A stretch of 52,341 bases of DNA. Origin: Bacteroidota bacterium (lineage in GTDB: Bacteria > Bacteroidota > Bacteroidia > Sphingobacteriales > Sphingobacteriaceae). The stretch is from the NCBI GenBank assembly GCA_013288485.1, contig JABDBW010000006.1, positions 1 through 52,341 on the forward strand, in the 5' to 3' direction. Shown here one piece after another: positions 26,005 to 34,857 of this stretch. The number at the start of each line of letters is the position of its first letter. Positions within the stretch are counted from its first letter, which is position 1. Made by a program: the position numbers and the translations under genes. The notes beneath the pieces were generated by a model. The model did no database searches. It had not been told where the DNA came from and was given only the letters and a program-made list of their open reading frames with translations.

Positions 26005-26811
26005 TCAATCCACCTTAAATATAAACGACATCTCACCTCTTTGGTTACTGGTGGCCGGGGCCGACGAGGTAAATTTTGAGTTTTTTATGGCGTTCTCGCA
26101 ATTCAGTACCAGGTTTAGTTCCGCATGGGTTTTTTGGCGGTTGGAGTGGGCCTCTAATACATTGCCGTTTTGGTCGATGGTAAAATCAATAACCACTACG
26201 CCGGGTACACGGTGCTCGTTCTTTACATCGGGCGGGTTAACAAAGTGCCAGTTAGGTAAACTCAAACCACCACCCGAACCGCCCGGCCCGTAATTGGTAC
26301 TCAAAATAGAGCCGTTGGGGCTTCCCTGGTTGCCGGGCGTTGTGGTAGTACCATCGCCGCCGCCCGAGCCCTTATTGGGGGTATTGCCCTTAAACAAAGC
26401 GTTCTGGTTAAGCACATGCTTAGCTTCGGGTTTAACCGTTTGGGTGGCTACCGTCGGACTTGTTTTTTTTGAGTTCGCGGCAACTTCGGCAGCATCCTCG
26501 GTATTTTGGGTAACTACTTTTTTATCGCTGTTATCCACCTGTGTTTTTTGGTCAGTAGTGGGCGCGGGAGTAACTTTATCAGGGTGCGTATGGTTAGCTT
26601 TTTGTGATACCGATGGCTGTTCGGTACTCAAGATATCCTTGCCCATGCCCTCATCCGTAGTGCCGTAATTTACCAGTATACCGCCCGTACCGTCATCCTG
26701 TTTTGGCGGATTCGTAAACACAATAAAATAACATAAAGCCATCACTACAGCCAGGATGATCCCCGTTGCGAGAAAGGCTTTTGGATAGTTATTTTCTTCT
26801 TCGTAGTTCAT
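26005..26811 (-). CDS. TonB-family energy transducer
   Basis: 268 residues: short cytosolic N-terminus, one membrane helix (about 12-32, FLATGIILAVVMALCYFIVF), a long Pro/Thr/Gly-rich periplasmic linker (about 35-180), and a C-terminal TonB domain (about 195-268: GVVVIDFTIDQNGNVLEA and the final MSFIFKVD). It couples the proton-driven ExbB/ExbD motor to outer-membrane partners. Third gene after exbB and exbD, separated from exbD by a repeat-filled 87-bp gap. Confidence 0.88.
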   Translation of the reverse strand: MNYEEENNYPKAFLATGIILAVVMALCYFIVFTNPPKQDDGTGGILVNYGTTDEGMGKDILSTEQPSVSQKANHTHPDKVTPAPTTDQKTQVDNSDKKVVTQNTEDAAEVAANSKKTSPTVATQTVKPEAKHVLNQNALFKGNTPNKGSGGGDGTTTTPGNQGSPNGSILSTNYGPGGSGGGLSLPNWHFVNPPDVKNEHRVPGVVVIDFTIDQNGNVLEAHSNRQKTHAELNLVLNCENAIKNSKFTSSAPATSNQRGEMSFIFKVD

Positions 26812-26815
26812 TATT

Positions 26816-26896
26816 CAGTTTGCAGTTATCCGTTTGCAGTTTGCAGTTATTTATGCAAATGGTTACTGCCCACTGCAAACTGCCCACTGCAAACTG
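26816..26896. repeat. Inverted repeat of TTTGCAGT words between exbD and the TonB-like gene
   Basis: Arms 26816-26847 and 26865-26896 match at 26 of 32 positions and consist of iterated CAGTTTGCAGT. It takes up nearly the whole gap between two genes that should be co-transcribed. The hairpin sits directly in the leader of the TonB-like gene. Confidence 0.8.
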
Positions 26897-26898
26897 TT

Positions 26899-27297
26899 CT
26901 ACTTCGGTTCCGTCGCTAATACTAATTTTATATTCAACTTCTGTGCTATATCCATTATCTGCACCACATCCTGTATGGCTACAGTCCTGTCTACATATAA
27001 AATAATGGTGAGTTCGGTTGCCAGTTTTTTATAACCGGATAAGGTTGACTGCAGTTCGGTTACTTTTACCTCTTTTCTGTCAACATAATACCTCAGGTCC
27101 TTGGTTACCGAAACGGTAATGGTTTTTTTTGATACCGATTTGCCGCTTGATGATTTGGGCAGCATCAGCTTGATCACGTTGGGATTGGTTATGGTCGACG
27201 CGATGAGGAAAAACAAAAGCAGGAAGAACATAATATCATTCATGGCCGAAGTATGCACTTCGGCAGATACGCCCCTCTTTTTCTTTCTTAGGTTCAT
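26899..27297 (-). CDS. exbD: ExbD/TolR biopolymer transport protein
   Basis: 132 residues: N-terminal cytosolic stretch, one membrane helix (about 20-38, MFFLLLFFLIASTI) with the conserved proton-carrying Asp just before it (MNDIMFF, Asp20), and a periplasmic domain. Overlaps exbB by 4 bp. Works with ExbB as the proton-motive-force motor that drives the TonB-like protein. Confidence 0.92.
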   Translation of the reverse strand: MNLRKKKRGVSAEVHTSAMNDIMFFLLLFFLIASTITNPNVIKLMLPKSSSGKSVSKKTITVSVTKDLRYYVDRKEVKVTELQSTLSGYKKLATELTIILYVDRTVAIQDVVQIMDIAQKLNIKLVLATEPK

Positions 27298-27992
27298 TTG
27301 CTCGGCTCCTCTAACAGGTCAATAAAATCAATGGCGTCGGTTTCTAAATTCAATATTACCTTATCCACCATCATATTTAAAATATGGTAGCCCACATAGG
27401 CTACAATACCCACAAATAACCCCGCGGCCGATGTTACCATCTTCACATACAATCCGCCCGAAATAACCCCCATGCTGATGTTATCGGTTTTTGATATGTC
27501 GTAAAATATTTTAATAACCCCGGCAATGGTTCCCAAAAAACCAAACATGGGGGCTATGCCCGCTACAATGCCTAAAATACCGATGTTTTTTTCCAGCTTG
27601 GCCACTTCAATTTTGCCCACGTTTTCAATAGCGCCCTCAATGTCTTTAATGGGGCGGCCAATGCGAAGCAGGCCCTTTTGCAGCATACGGCCCAATGGCG
27701 AATTGCTGTTGCGGCAAATAGCCATTGCCGATTCGAGGTTGCCCGCGACAATACTGCCGCGCACCTGCATCATCAGGTTCGATTCGTTTTTTGACGCTTT
27801 GCGGATGGTAAAATACCGCTCAAAAAATATGACCAGGCCCAAAACGGCCAAAATGCCTATGGGCAGCATTACCCATCCGCCTTTAAGGATCAGGTCGCCA
27901 AAGCGGAGGTCCTGGGCGGGTATGGTTGCTAATTGCTGAGCCGCGTGGTTGGCGGTATCGGCGAGGTGTTTAACGGTGTCTGTTGCTTGCAT
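27294..27992 (-). CDS. exbB: ExbB/TolQ/MotA-type proton channel
   Basis: 232 residues with three membrane helices: about 35-55 (GWVMLPIGILAVLGLVIFF), 130-155 (GIVAGIAPMFGFLGTIAGVI) and 175-200. The family motif GFLGTIAGVI is complete. Cytoplasmic loop between helices 1 and 2 contains NSPLGRMLQKGL, typical of ExbB/TolQ. The start is 12 bp after the HU/SPOR gene, so this motor is co-transcribed with it. Confidence 0.94.
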   Translation of the reverse strand: MQATDTVKHLADTANHAAQQLATIPAQDLRFGDLILKGGWVMLPIGILAVLGLVIFFERYFTIRKASKNESNLMMQVRGSIVAGNLESAMAICRNSNSPLGRMLQKGLLRIGRPIKDIEGAIENVGKIEVAKLEKNIGILGIVAGIAPMFGFLGTIAGVIKIFYDISKTDNISMGVISGGLYVKMVTSAAGLFVGIVAYVGYHILNMMVDKVILNLETDAIDFIDLLEEPSK

Positions 27993-28004
27993 TAATATAT
28001 AGGT

Positions 28005-29018
28005 TTATTTTGGTATAATTTCTTGTGGGTAAACTTCTCCGGTAACCTTGCCTGATTCTTCCATTTTCACGCTAAAATCGCGCGCCTCTTTCTCGGTTTT
28101 AAACGATCCTATTGATATCATTACAGGTGAAGGGCCATTGGTTATAATTTTTGCCTCAACGCCTTTAAGTTTTAATTTTTTTATGATCTTATTGGCTGTC
28201 GTGGTATCCCTGCAGGTAGCGGCAATAGCTTCAAAATGCCTGGTGCCCGTGAGATCAGGAATTGCTGTTTTTACCTCATTTTTTTTAGTTACCGTGGGGT
28301 TTGTAACAGGCAGTACTGGTTTTTCAATGGGTGTCTGTGCTTTGGCAATTGTATCCATTGGTTTGTTGGCAGCCGCGCTGTCGGTTTTTAGCGTATCTGT
28401 TTTTGGCGTATCCAATTTTGGCAAAGCCTTAGGTTTAACGGTATTAACAACCGCTGTATTGTGTTCCCAGAATTTTAGCTGATCAAATGCCGCAGGGTTG
28501 TAACTGTATAAGTATAACGCGAAAGTGCAGACCCCAAAAATTATGACTAGCATCAACACTACCAGCCACGCGCGCCGCGGGCGCCCGATATCTTCATCTT
28601 CTTCTATTGGCCCCGCTTTACCTATTTTAACAGCCCCGAGGCCATAAAAAGCGGTATCGTTAACCAATTTATCAGCAGGCTTAAATTTGAGCTGGCCATC
28701 CCCTGTATAAAACCAGCCCAGGTTCCCGACAGGGACTTCAGCTTGCAGGGCATCCTGTTTTAAACCGTTAGCATATTTTTCAAGGAAATATACTGCCGAT
28801 GCTATAGATATATTCTTTTTACCAGCAATATATTCGGCCAGGGCATCATCGCTTGTTGCCCGCTCCTCAAATTGCGCCTGGTGGTAGGGGGGATAAAAAC
28901 TCCCCTCATTTTCATCATAATAACTGCTCATCCTTGACCGCACGAAGTAACCCAAACCGGGCAGGCTTACTTCACCCTGCTGCATCAGCAATTCGCTTAA
29001 ATAAAAGCCTACATCCAT
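28005..29018 (-). CDS. HU-CCDC81-like and SPOR domain envelope protein
   Basis: 337 residues. The N-terminus has the two prokaryotic HU-CCDC81 modules (MDVGFYLSELLMQQGEVSLPGLGYF, and about 70-125 ending DGQLKFKP). One membrane helix follows (about 151-171, LVVLMLVIIFGVCTFALYLY). Then a Thr/Pro/Lys linker leads to a C-terminal SPOR domain (about 260-332: HFEAIAATC ... VMISIGSFKTEKEARDF). SPOR domains bind denuded glycan at division sites. The HU part stays cytosolic and could bind DNA or assemble filaments. Placed between an outer-membrane barrel gene and exbB, it suggests a division- or envelope-linked machine. Confidence 0.85.
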   Translation of the reverse strand: MDVGFYLSELLMQQGEVSLPGLGYFVRSRMSSYYDENEGSFYPPYHQAQFEERATSDDALAEYIAGKKNISIASAVYFLEKYANGLKQDALQAEVPVGNLGWFYTGDGQLKFKPADKLVNDTAFYGLGAVKIGKAGPIEEDEDIGRPRRAWLVVLMLVIIFGVCTFALYLYSYNPAAFDQLKFWEHNTAVVNTVKPKALPKLDTPKTDTLKTDSAAANKPMDTIAKAQTPIEKPVLPVTNPTVTKKNEVKTAIPDLTGTRHFEAIAATCRDTTTANKIIKKLKLKGVEAKIITNGPSPVMISIGSFKTEKEARDFSVKMEESGKVTGEVYPQEIIPK

Positions 29019-29060
29019 TCGTTAAAAGTAACGGTTAATTGCATAACATCAAAGAGTATT

Positions 29061-29122
29061 AAGTTCGGAGTCTTGAGCCTGAAGTCGTTTTTATTTGACT
29101 TAGAGCTTCGGACTTAAGACTT
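29061..29122. repeat. Degenerate inverted repeat of GAGTCTTGAG-type words
   Basis: Arms 29061-29086 and 29097-29122 match at 16 of 26 positions, sharing AAGT, AGTC, GAAGC-like and AAGTC blocks. It lies in the 108-bp gap between the barrel gene and the HU/SPOR gene. Weaker than the other repeats, same style. Confidence 0.5.
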
Positions 29123-29126
29123 ATTA

Positions 29127-30962
29127 CTAAAATTTAAATCCTACGCCACCAAATATATTAAACCCATAATCGGGGTAATACAGCCAGGTTTGGTTAGTTG
29201 TATTTAACAGGTTGTTTGCCTGTACAAAAATGGATATACTGGTGGTAGCTTTGTATTCAACGCCTCCACTCAGATCGGCAAATGAATTGATATTTACTAT
29301 AGTAACCGGTAAAATTGGCGCGGCGGATAATGGGTTGGTAATACGGTCGTAAGTAGCGCCGCGGAACACTAATGAGCCGGTTATATTTACCTTATCGTTA
29401 ATGCGGATAGCTGTTCCGGCTGTCAGTTTAAATTTGGGCAGGTTCCAGGCCTGTTTTTCTGAAGCCATTTGATAATCTTTAAACTCAACGCGCCCAAAAA
29501 TATTAAAGTCGTCTGATGTTTTCAGGTCAAGTTCGCCGTTAAAGCCATTTACACGGGCGGTGCCATTATCGTAAATTACCGTGAAGCGGTTAACTGTAGG
29601 GATAAAATCGGCTACAAATAGCGGCATATTCTCCACGCTGTTCCTGAATATATCAGCTTTAAAGCTCAGGCCGGGCGCAAGTGTACCTTTTAAGCCCGCG
29701 CTCAGGTCAAGCCGGTCTACCGAGTTTTTGATAGACAGGTTTTGTTCCGTAAAAGGATTGATCGCCGCGAAATCACGAAGTGAAGATTTATTTACATCGC
29801 CCTTCACTTCAACAAACAGCCGCACATATTTTGGAATTACCTGGAACTCCAGTTTGGCGGCCGGAAAAATAGAGAAACGGGAGTTGAAACCAAATTCATC
29901 AACCAGGTTTAGGCCCGCGTCAATTTTATAATTATCGCCCTGGAACTTGATGTAAGGATTAACTCTTATTATGCTGTTATTGTAGCTGTATAAGGTGTCT
30001 TTTTGCGTACTCAGGTCAAGCGAGCCGCTTAGCCCCGTATAAAACTGGTTAATGGTTTGGTTTAAAAAACCCGAAAGTACCAGGTTATTTTCCCGGGCCT
30101 TAAACCGGTTACTAAAAGCGTACCCGCTTAATTTTAAGGCATAGGTAAAATCATTTTCAACATCTTTATAGTTTTTGGCCAGTTCGCCTTCGGCGCTTAT
30201 GGTATTAAAATATTGGTGTGCCGCATCCAGTACAGTTGGCGGGTTAGTTTTATCATACCCGTAAAAATAATTACCGCTATTGGTATAATCAATGCGCCCG
30301 GTAAGAGTATTAACATTGCCAATGCTTTTGCCAAATACACCTAACTGGTCTTTATTAGTATTTTGTTTATAATAAGCTGTGCCCTGCTGTGCCAGGTGTT
30401 TAAAATAGCCCCCCACCTGCAGGGCCTCATCTTTGCCGTTACCAAAATAGCCTTCGGCAAAGGTGGTCTTTAAATTACCCAGGCCGCCCTTTATATAATT
30501 ATTATAGGGCAAAGTATCCGGCTGTACGGGCATCTTCATAGCGTCTAACTGTTTAATATCATTGTTACGCTCCAGGCGCTTATCTAAAGGGTTATAGTTT
30601 AAGGGCGCTTTAAAGGGTGTTTTATCTTCGAGGTCGGGGTTACGACGTATCTTTACCGCGTCGGCCAATACCGGTTTATATGCCGTTGTTACTACAATTT
30701 CTTCCGACAGGCTCCCGTTATCCTGCGGATTACCATTTGCCCCGCCACGCTTAGCGGTATCTTTACTGCTTACCTTAGCCGCTTCTTCGCCAAGCGTTTT
30801 TGCATCGGTTTGCTTTTTAGCAGTAGTTTTTGCAGGCTGTTTTTTAACGGTTTTAGCAGCGACGGGCTTCTTTTTGGTCTTTGTATTGTTTTGCGCGTTA
30901 GCCGGAACAAAGTATAATACAATGATTAAGGTAAGCAGCGTATAGGTGTATTTTAATTTCAT
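29127..30962 (-). CDS. TonB-dependent-receptor-like outer-membrane beta-barrel
   Basis: 611 residues. Signal peptide (about 1-23, VPANAQN), then a Lys/Ala/Thr-rich low-complexity segment (about 25-75) and the motif EEIVVTTAYKPVLADAVKIRRNPD, which resembles a TonB box/plug start. The remainder is beta-barrel with a typical final strand (YGFNIFGGVGFKF). A normal plug domain (about 130 residues) is missing. Co-transcribed 12 bp behind the large TPR gene. Likely structural or a partner of the ExbBD/TonB motor rather than a nutrient receptor; that is inference. Confidence 0.82.
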   Translation of the reverse strand: MKLKYTYTLLTLIIVLYFVPANAQNNTKTKKKPVAAKTVKKQPAKTTAKKQTDAKTLGEEAAKVSSKDTAKRGGANGNPQDNGSLSEEIVVTTAYKPVLADAVKIRRNPDLEDKTPFKAPLNYNPLDKRLERNNDIKQLDAMKMPVQPDTLPYNNYIKGGLGNLKTTFAEGYFGNGKDEALQVGGYFKHLAQQGTAYYKQNTNKDQLGVFGKSIGNVNTLTGRIDYTNSGNYFYGYDKTNPPTVLDAAHQYFNTISAEGELAKNYKDVENDFTYALKLSGYAFSNRFKARENNLVLSGFLNQTINQFYTGLSGSLDLSTQKDTLYSYNNSIIRVNPYIKFQGDNYKIDAGLNLVDEFGFNSRFSIFPAAKLEFQVIPKYVRLFVEVKGDVNKSSLRDFAAINPFTEQNLSIKNSVDRLDLSAGLKGTLAPGLSFKADIFRNSVENMPLFVADFIPTVNRFTVIYDNGTARVNGFNGELDLKTSDDFNIFGRVEFKDYQMASEKQAWNLPKFKLTAGTAIRINDKVNITGSLVFRGATYDRITNPLSAAPILPVTIVNINSFADLSGGVEYKATTSISIFVQANNLLNTTNQTWLYYPDYGFNIFGGVGFKF

Positions 30963-30974
30963 GTGCCTGTCTTA

Positions 30975-33900
30975 TTATCCTTTGTTTACCGGTTTTTTAT
31001 TCAGGGTCGAGTCTGATTTCATTTCATCTGTTCCCTGTGTTTTTGGCCTGGGCGGCTGCAGCCTATCCAATTTTTGTTGGGCTGTTGCTACAATATCATC
31101 GTCGCCCTTATAATTATCTATTATACTTTGCAGGGTGGCTTTGGCCTGGAAAGTATCTTTAAGCCCAACATAATTATCGGCCAGAAGGATATAGGCTTTA
31201 GCGTTCCAGTATTCATAATTCGACATATCCTTCGTTATTTCGAAGCAGGTTTTTTGCGATGCCTTGTACTGGTGTTTTAAATATTGAATGTTGGCTACAT
31301 TATATTTCGCCTCGGCAGCGGCTATGGTTTTGGTGTTTGTTATGGTATAGTCAAATTCGTTTACGGCAGCGGTGGTATCGCCTTTTTGCAGGTAAGCCAT
31401 GCCTGCATACAGCCCGGTTTTAAATTTATCCTCCTGTGCCGATTTTTCATTTTGCCTCACCAGTTTTACATAGTTCAGCACGTCATCAGCCATGTGTATT
31501 TGCGTGTAGCATAGCAGCAGGTTATTAATGGCGAAGGTATAATCGGCCTTATACTCCGCGTTGACCTCCAGTTTTTTCAGGAACACTATCGCCTCATTAT
31601 ACTTTTTGCGGGCGATATATAGTTTGGATATACTGATCAATGATTGCTCGGTATAGGCGCTTGTCCAGTCGTTCAATATTACATTATAATCAACAATGGC
31701 TTCGTCGGGCCTGTTCAGGTTAACCAGGCTTTGTGCGCGTATAAACCTCGATTGCTTATCATATATAGGTTTTACGGCGAATTTATCAAAGTAGGCATTC
31801 ACTGCCGATACCGTTCCCTGCCACTCACCCCTTAAATAAAGGTTATTGGCAGCAGTATACATAATGCTTTCCTGCTCAGCTGCTGTATAATTACCAATGG
31901 GTGTGGTAGCCGCGTAAGCTATAAAGGTTTGCGCGTCGCCCTTATCGGTATATATTTTTTCAATTTGTTTAAGCGCCTGTTTGGCTTCCTCGGTTGACGG
32001 ATAATCTTTTATTACCTGTTTAAATGATTCAACCGCGAAGTCGTCATTACCGGCATTGTAATCTATCAGCCCAATGGTAAGCATGGCACGCGGTATATAG
32101 CTGCTGCGCGGGTATTTTTGTATCATGGCCTGCAGATCGGCTTTCGCGGTAGCGCCATCGTTCTTTAAAAAGTAGGTATAGGCTATTTCAAAGGCAGCGT
32201 CGTCAGCATAATCCGAATTGGGGAAACTGCTTAAAACATTATTCATCGTGCCTATCTTGGTATCTAACGCGCCCCGCAAACCCTGTATCATTCCCCGCTG
32301 AAACAAGGCGTAGTCTTCGCCATGGCTATGCCGCTCAATTATTTTATCATAGTACTCCAAAGCATTTTCATAGCTTCTTAATACAAAATAACTGTCGCCA
32401 ATGCGGGTTATGGCATCGTTTATGGTATTTTGGTCCTTTTCATCGCCATCCAAAAACTTCTCGAAATAAGCAGCAGCGGTTTTATATTTCTGGCCCCAAA
32501 ACGCTGCGTAAGCCAAACCATAATTGGCATAATTATATACGGGGGTTTGCCTTGCTTCGGGCATTTGCAAAAAATTTTGGAAAGCATCCACCGATTCGCC
32601 GTATTTGCGTACCTCGTACATGGCTTCGGCCATCCAATAGGTAGTTAATGCCTTGATCTTTGTATCAACCGGAACTTTTAACGAACGTAAAAATATGCCA
32701 ATAGCGTTTTCGAACGCGCGCTCATTATAAAACTCGAGCCCCCGGTAATAGGTGACTTTTTGATAAGCGATCTTCGCGCTCATTGTTTTGTTTGGTATTG
32801 GCTCCAGTATATCAACCGCTTCCTTATAATTGCGCGAATTCAGCAATTCTTCGCCCAATAAAACTTTCATTTCGGTAGTGCTGCGCAGCGATGTGGGGTA
32901 GTTTTTTAAATACAGGCGTGTAGCATCGAGCGCCTGGGTATTAAAGTCAAGTTCGTACGATAGTTTGGCATATTCATATAAGCCATCTTCCTGCAACTGG
33001 GGGTCGAACGTTAATTTCGATGCTACCAGGAAAGCGTTGCGCGCGCTTTGCTTATTGTTCATTTTTAGAAAAACCTCGCCCAGCGTATAACTGCCGTTTT
33101 GGGCGTAAACGTCATTTTGATCAACCAGTTTTTCCAGTTCGGCGGCAGCTTTGGCATAGTTACCTATTTTGTTGTAGGCATAACCCATCTGGTAACTATC
33201 CTGGGTACTTTGGGTTTTGCCGAGGTCGCGGTCCTCAAACCGGCTGTAATACTTAACGGCGTTATCATAATCAGATTTGGCAAAATACGAAGCCCCTATT
33301 ATCCGCAGCATTTCTGTTTCATTTTGCTGATGGGTACGATTAATTATAGGTATAGCGTAGCTGATCACATCATCATAGCGCTTATCTAAAAAATACACGG
33401 CAGTTATATAGTACGGATAACTGTTTTCGTATTTCTTTGAATTTTTAAGTTTTTCAAAATTTACCAAAGCCAAATGGTAGTCCTGGTTAAGGTAAGCGAT
33501 ATAGGCAAAATAATAGGTAGCGTCATCCATAAAAGGAGAGCGCCGGGTTTTTACTTCGCTGAATAACAGCTGTGCGTTTTTATAATCATTCAAAGCGAAG
33601 TAGGCGTATCCTTTCCGAAATTTATACTCGGTATTTTCTATTCCGCTTAACTGGTTGTCGGTTATTTTATTAAACCATAGCAAAGTCTCTTTATATTCCC
33701 CTTTTTTTGAATATGATTTACCGATCTGGAAATAGGCCAGTTTGGTTAACGGGTTTTCGGGGTGTTCATTAATAAATTTCAGGAAAAGGCTTTCCGCGTC
33801 GTCGTTACCTAGTTCGAGCGAGCAAAGGGCCACGTAATATTGGGCGTTTTCCTGTAACAGCGATAATTCCGATTCAAACTGCGGCTGGTTGCTTGTTTTT

Positions 33901-34079
33901 AATTTAGAAGCCATTACCAGGCGGTATTGCCCGGCCGCGGCAACGTATTCGCCTTTGTCGAGCAGATCGCTTGCAGTGTGATAGGTGCGATAAATATCAA
34001 ATGAAGGATTTTGCTGTGCGCATAAATTAAAAGAGAAAAAAATAAGGAGGAGAAATAGACTGTATTTGATCTTTATCAT
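30975..34079 (-). CDS. Large periplasmic TPR protein
   Basis: 1034 residues: signal peptide (about 1-22, FFSFNLCAQQ) followed by tetratricopeptide repeats along almost the whole length. They include YbgF/CpoB-like units such as FPNSDYADDAAFEIAYTYFLKNDG, YPRSSYIPRAMLTIGLIDYNAGN and YPSTEEAKQALKQIEKIY. Most likely a periplasmic scaffold. In Tol-Pal systems a TPR protein (CpoB) couples outer-membrane constriction to wall synthesis; here a much longer one leads an operon with a barrel, a SPOR protein and ExbB/ExbD/TonB. Confidence 0.88.
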   Translation of the reverse strand: MIKIKYSLFLLLIFFSFNLCAQQNPSFDIYRTYHTASDLLDKGEYVAAAGQYRLVMASKLKTSNQPQFESELSLLQENAQYYVALCSLELGNDDAESLFLKFINEHPENPLTKLAYFQIGKSYSKKGEYKETLLWFNKITDNQLSGIENTEYKFRKGYAYFALNDYKNAQLLFSEVKTRRSPFMDDATYYFAYIAYLNQDYHLALVNFEKLKNSKKYENSYPYYITAVYFLDKRYDDVISYAIPIINRTHQQNETEMLRIIGASYFAKSDYDNAVKYYSRFEDRDLGKTQSTQDSYQMGYAYNKIGNYAKAAAELEKLVDQNDVYAQNGSYTLGEVFLKMNNKQSARNAFLVASKLTFDPQLQEDGLYEYAKLSYELDFNTQALDATRLYLKNYPTSLRSTTEMKVLLGEELLNSRNYKEAVDILEPIPNKTMSAKIAYQKVTYYRGLEFYNERAFENAIGIFLRSLKVPVDTKIKALTTYWMAEAMYEVRKYGESVDAFQNFLQMPEARQTPVYNYANYGLAYAAFWGQKYKTAAAYFEKFLDGDEKDQNTINDAITRIGDSYFVLRSYENALEYYDKIIERHSHGEDYALFQRGMIQGLRGALDTKIGTMNNVLSSFPNSDYADDAAFEIAYTYFLKNDGATAKADLQAMIQKYPRSSYIPRAMLTIGLIDYNAGNDDFAVESFKQVIKDYPSTEEAKQALKQIEKIYTDKGDAQTFIAYAATTPIGNYTAAEQESIMYTAANNLYLRGEWQGTVSAVNAYFDKFAVKPIYDKQSRFIRAQSLVNLNRPDEAIVDYNVILNDWTSAYTEQSLISISKLYIARKKYNEAIVFLKKLEVNAEYKADYTFAINNLLLCYTQIHMADDVLNYVKLVRQNEKSAQEDKFKTGLYAGMAYLQKGDTTAAVNEFDYTITNTKTIAAAEAKYNVANIQYLKHQYKASQKTCFEITKDMSNYEYWNAKAYILLADNYVGLKDTFQAKATLQSIIDNYKGDDDIVATAQQKLDRLQPPRPKTQGTDEMKSDSTLNKKPVNKG

Positions 34080-34215
34080 AAAGCGCGTACAAATGGTGGT
34101 GCTAAATTAGCTAAACACGAAACTGTAATCCACAATAGTAATTAACAAAGTGTGGAAAACACTTTTTAAACGCACGTATGAAAATAGATGGTATAGGTGT
34201 GGAAAACTTTTGGGG

Positions 34216-34315
34216 TAGTCATTGGTCAGTTGTAATTGGGAGTTCCAACAAAGAGGCATAAAAAAAGTCCAGGAAAAACCTGAACTAATGACTAATGACA
34301 ATTGACCAATAACTA
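34216..34315. repeat. Inverted repeat of CATTGGTCA / AATGAC words
   Basis: Arm 34216-34233 (TAGTCATTGGTCAGTTGT) pairs with 34298-34315 at 16 of 18 positions; further AATGAC copies stand at 34288-34299. The right arm runs into the stop codon of the receiver gene. The intervening 60 bp hold nothing else recognisable. It separates the receiver gene from the TPR gene. Confidence 0.75.
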
Positions 34316-34672
34316 CGCCGCCAACTGTTTTTGTACACTAAGCAGTAATACATCAATATCAAATGGTTTGGCTATAAAATCATCAGGGTTGCCATTTTGT
34401 TTCCGGGTTTCAGCATAGTGTGTTGCCGAAAGTAAAATAACCGGAATATCAGTGGTTGATCTTTTTGCTTTAACTTCCCGGCACAATTCGCGCCCATCCA
34501 TGTTGCCCAGCATAATATCTAATATGATCAGGTCGGGATGATGCGCTTTTATCCTCTCGAATAAAAAATGGCCATCAGCCAGTGTTTCTACTTCGTACCC
34601 TGAATCTTCGAGTATGTATTGTAAAACCTCTAAAATATCTTTATCGTCGTCTACAGCTAATATCCTTTGCAT
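34313..34672 (-). CDS. Stand-alone response-regulator receiver protein
   Basis: 119 residues, a single receiver domain. Acidic pair D8/D9, phospho-acceptor D52 (LIILDIML), switch Ser82 and Lys102 (IAKPFD) are all present. No output domain and no adjacent kinase. Closely similar in layout to the receiver at 39654-40013, notably DGxELCRxxK and the VI(L/I)xSA motif; the two are probably paralogues. It lies upstream of the TPR operon on the same strand, with an inverted repeat between. Confidence 0.92.
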   Translation of the reverse strand: MQRILAVDDDKDILEVLQYILEDSGYEVETLADGHFLFERIKAHHPDLIILDIMLGNMDGRELCREVKAKRSTTDIPVILLSATHYAETRKQNGNPDDFIAKPFDIDVLLLSVQKQLAA

Positions 34673-34857
34673 CTTTAAGTTTTTATTAAGCCTTTTATAA
34701 AAAAAGGTATAGGAGATACTGCAATAGCAGCAATTCCCATACCATATGTTAATTTAAGCCCTAAATATTAATAATAACTACATTTATAAGAGAAGCCGTA
34801 CCCTGATCTATTAGCATTACTTTTATTACTGCTTGTTTTACAACACATTATTAGTAA

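Noticed and set aside
29127..30962. Ordinary nutrient-uptake SusC-type receptor
   Set aside because: No plug domain and no SusD neighbour; context is an envelope motor operon.
34107..34301. Minus-strand open frame of 64 codons between the receiver and TPR genes
   Set aside because: It runs through the inverted repeat 34216-34315, so the frame is a by-product of low-complexity sequence.
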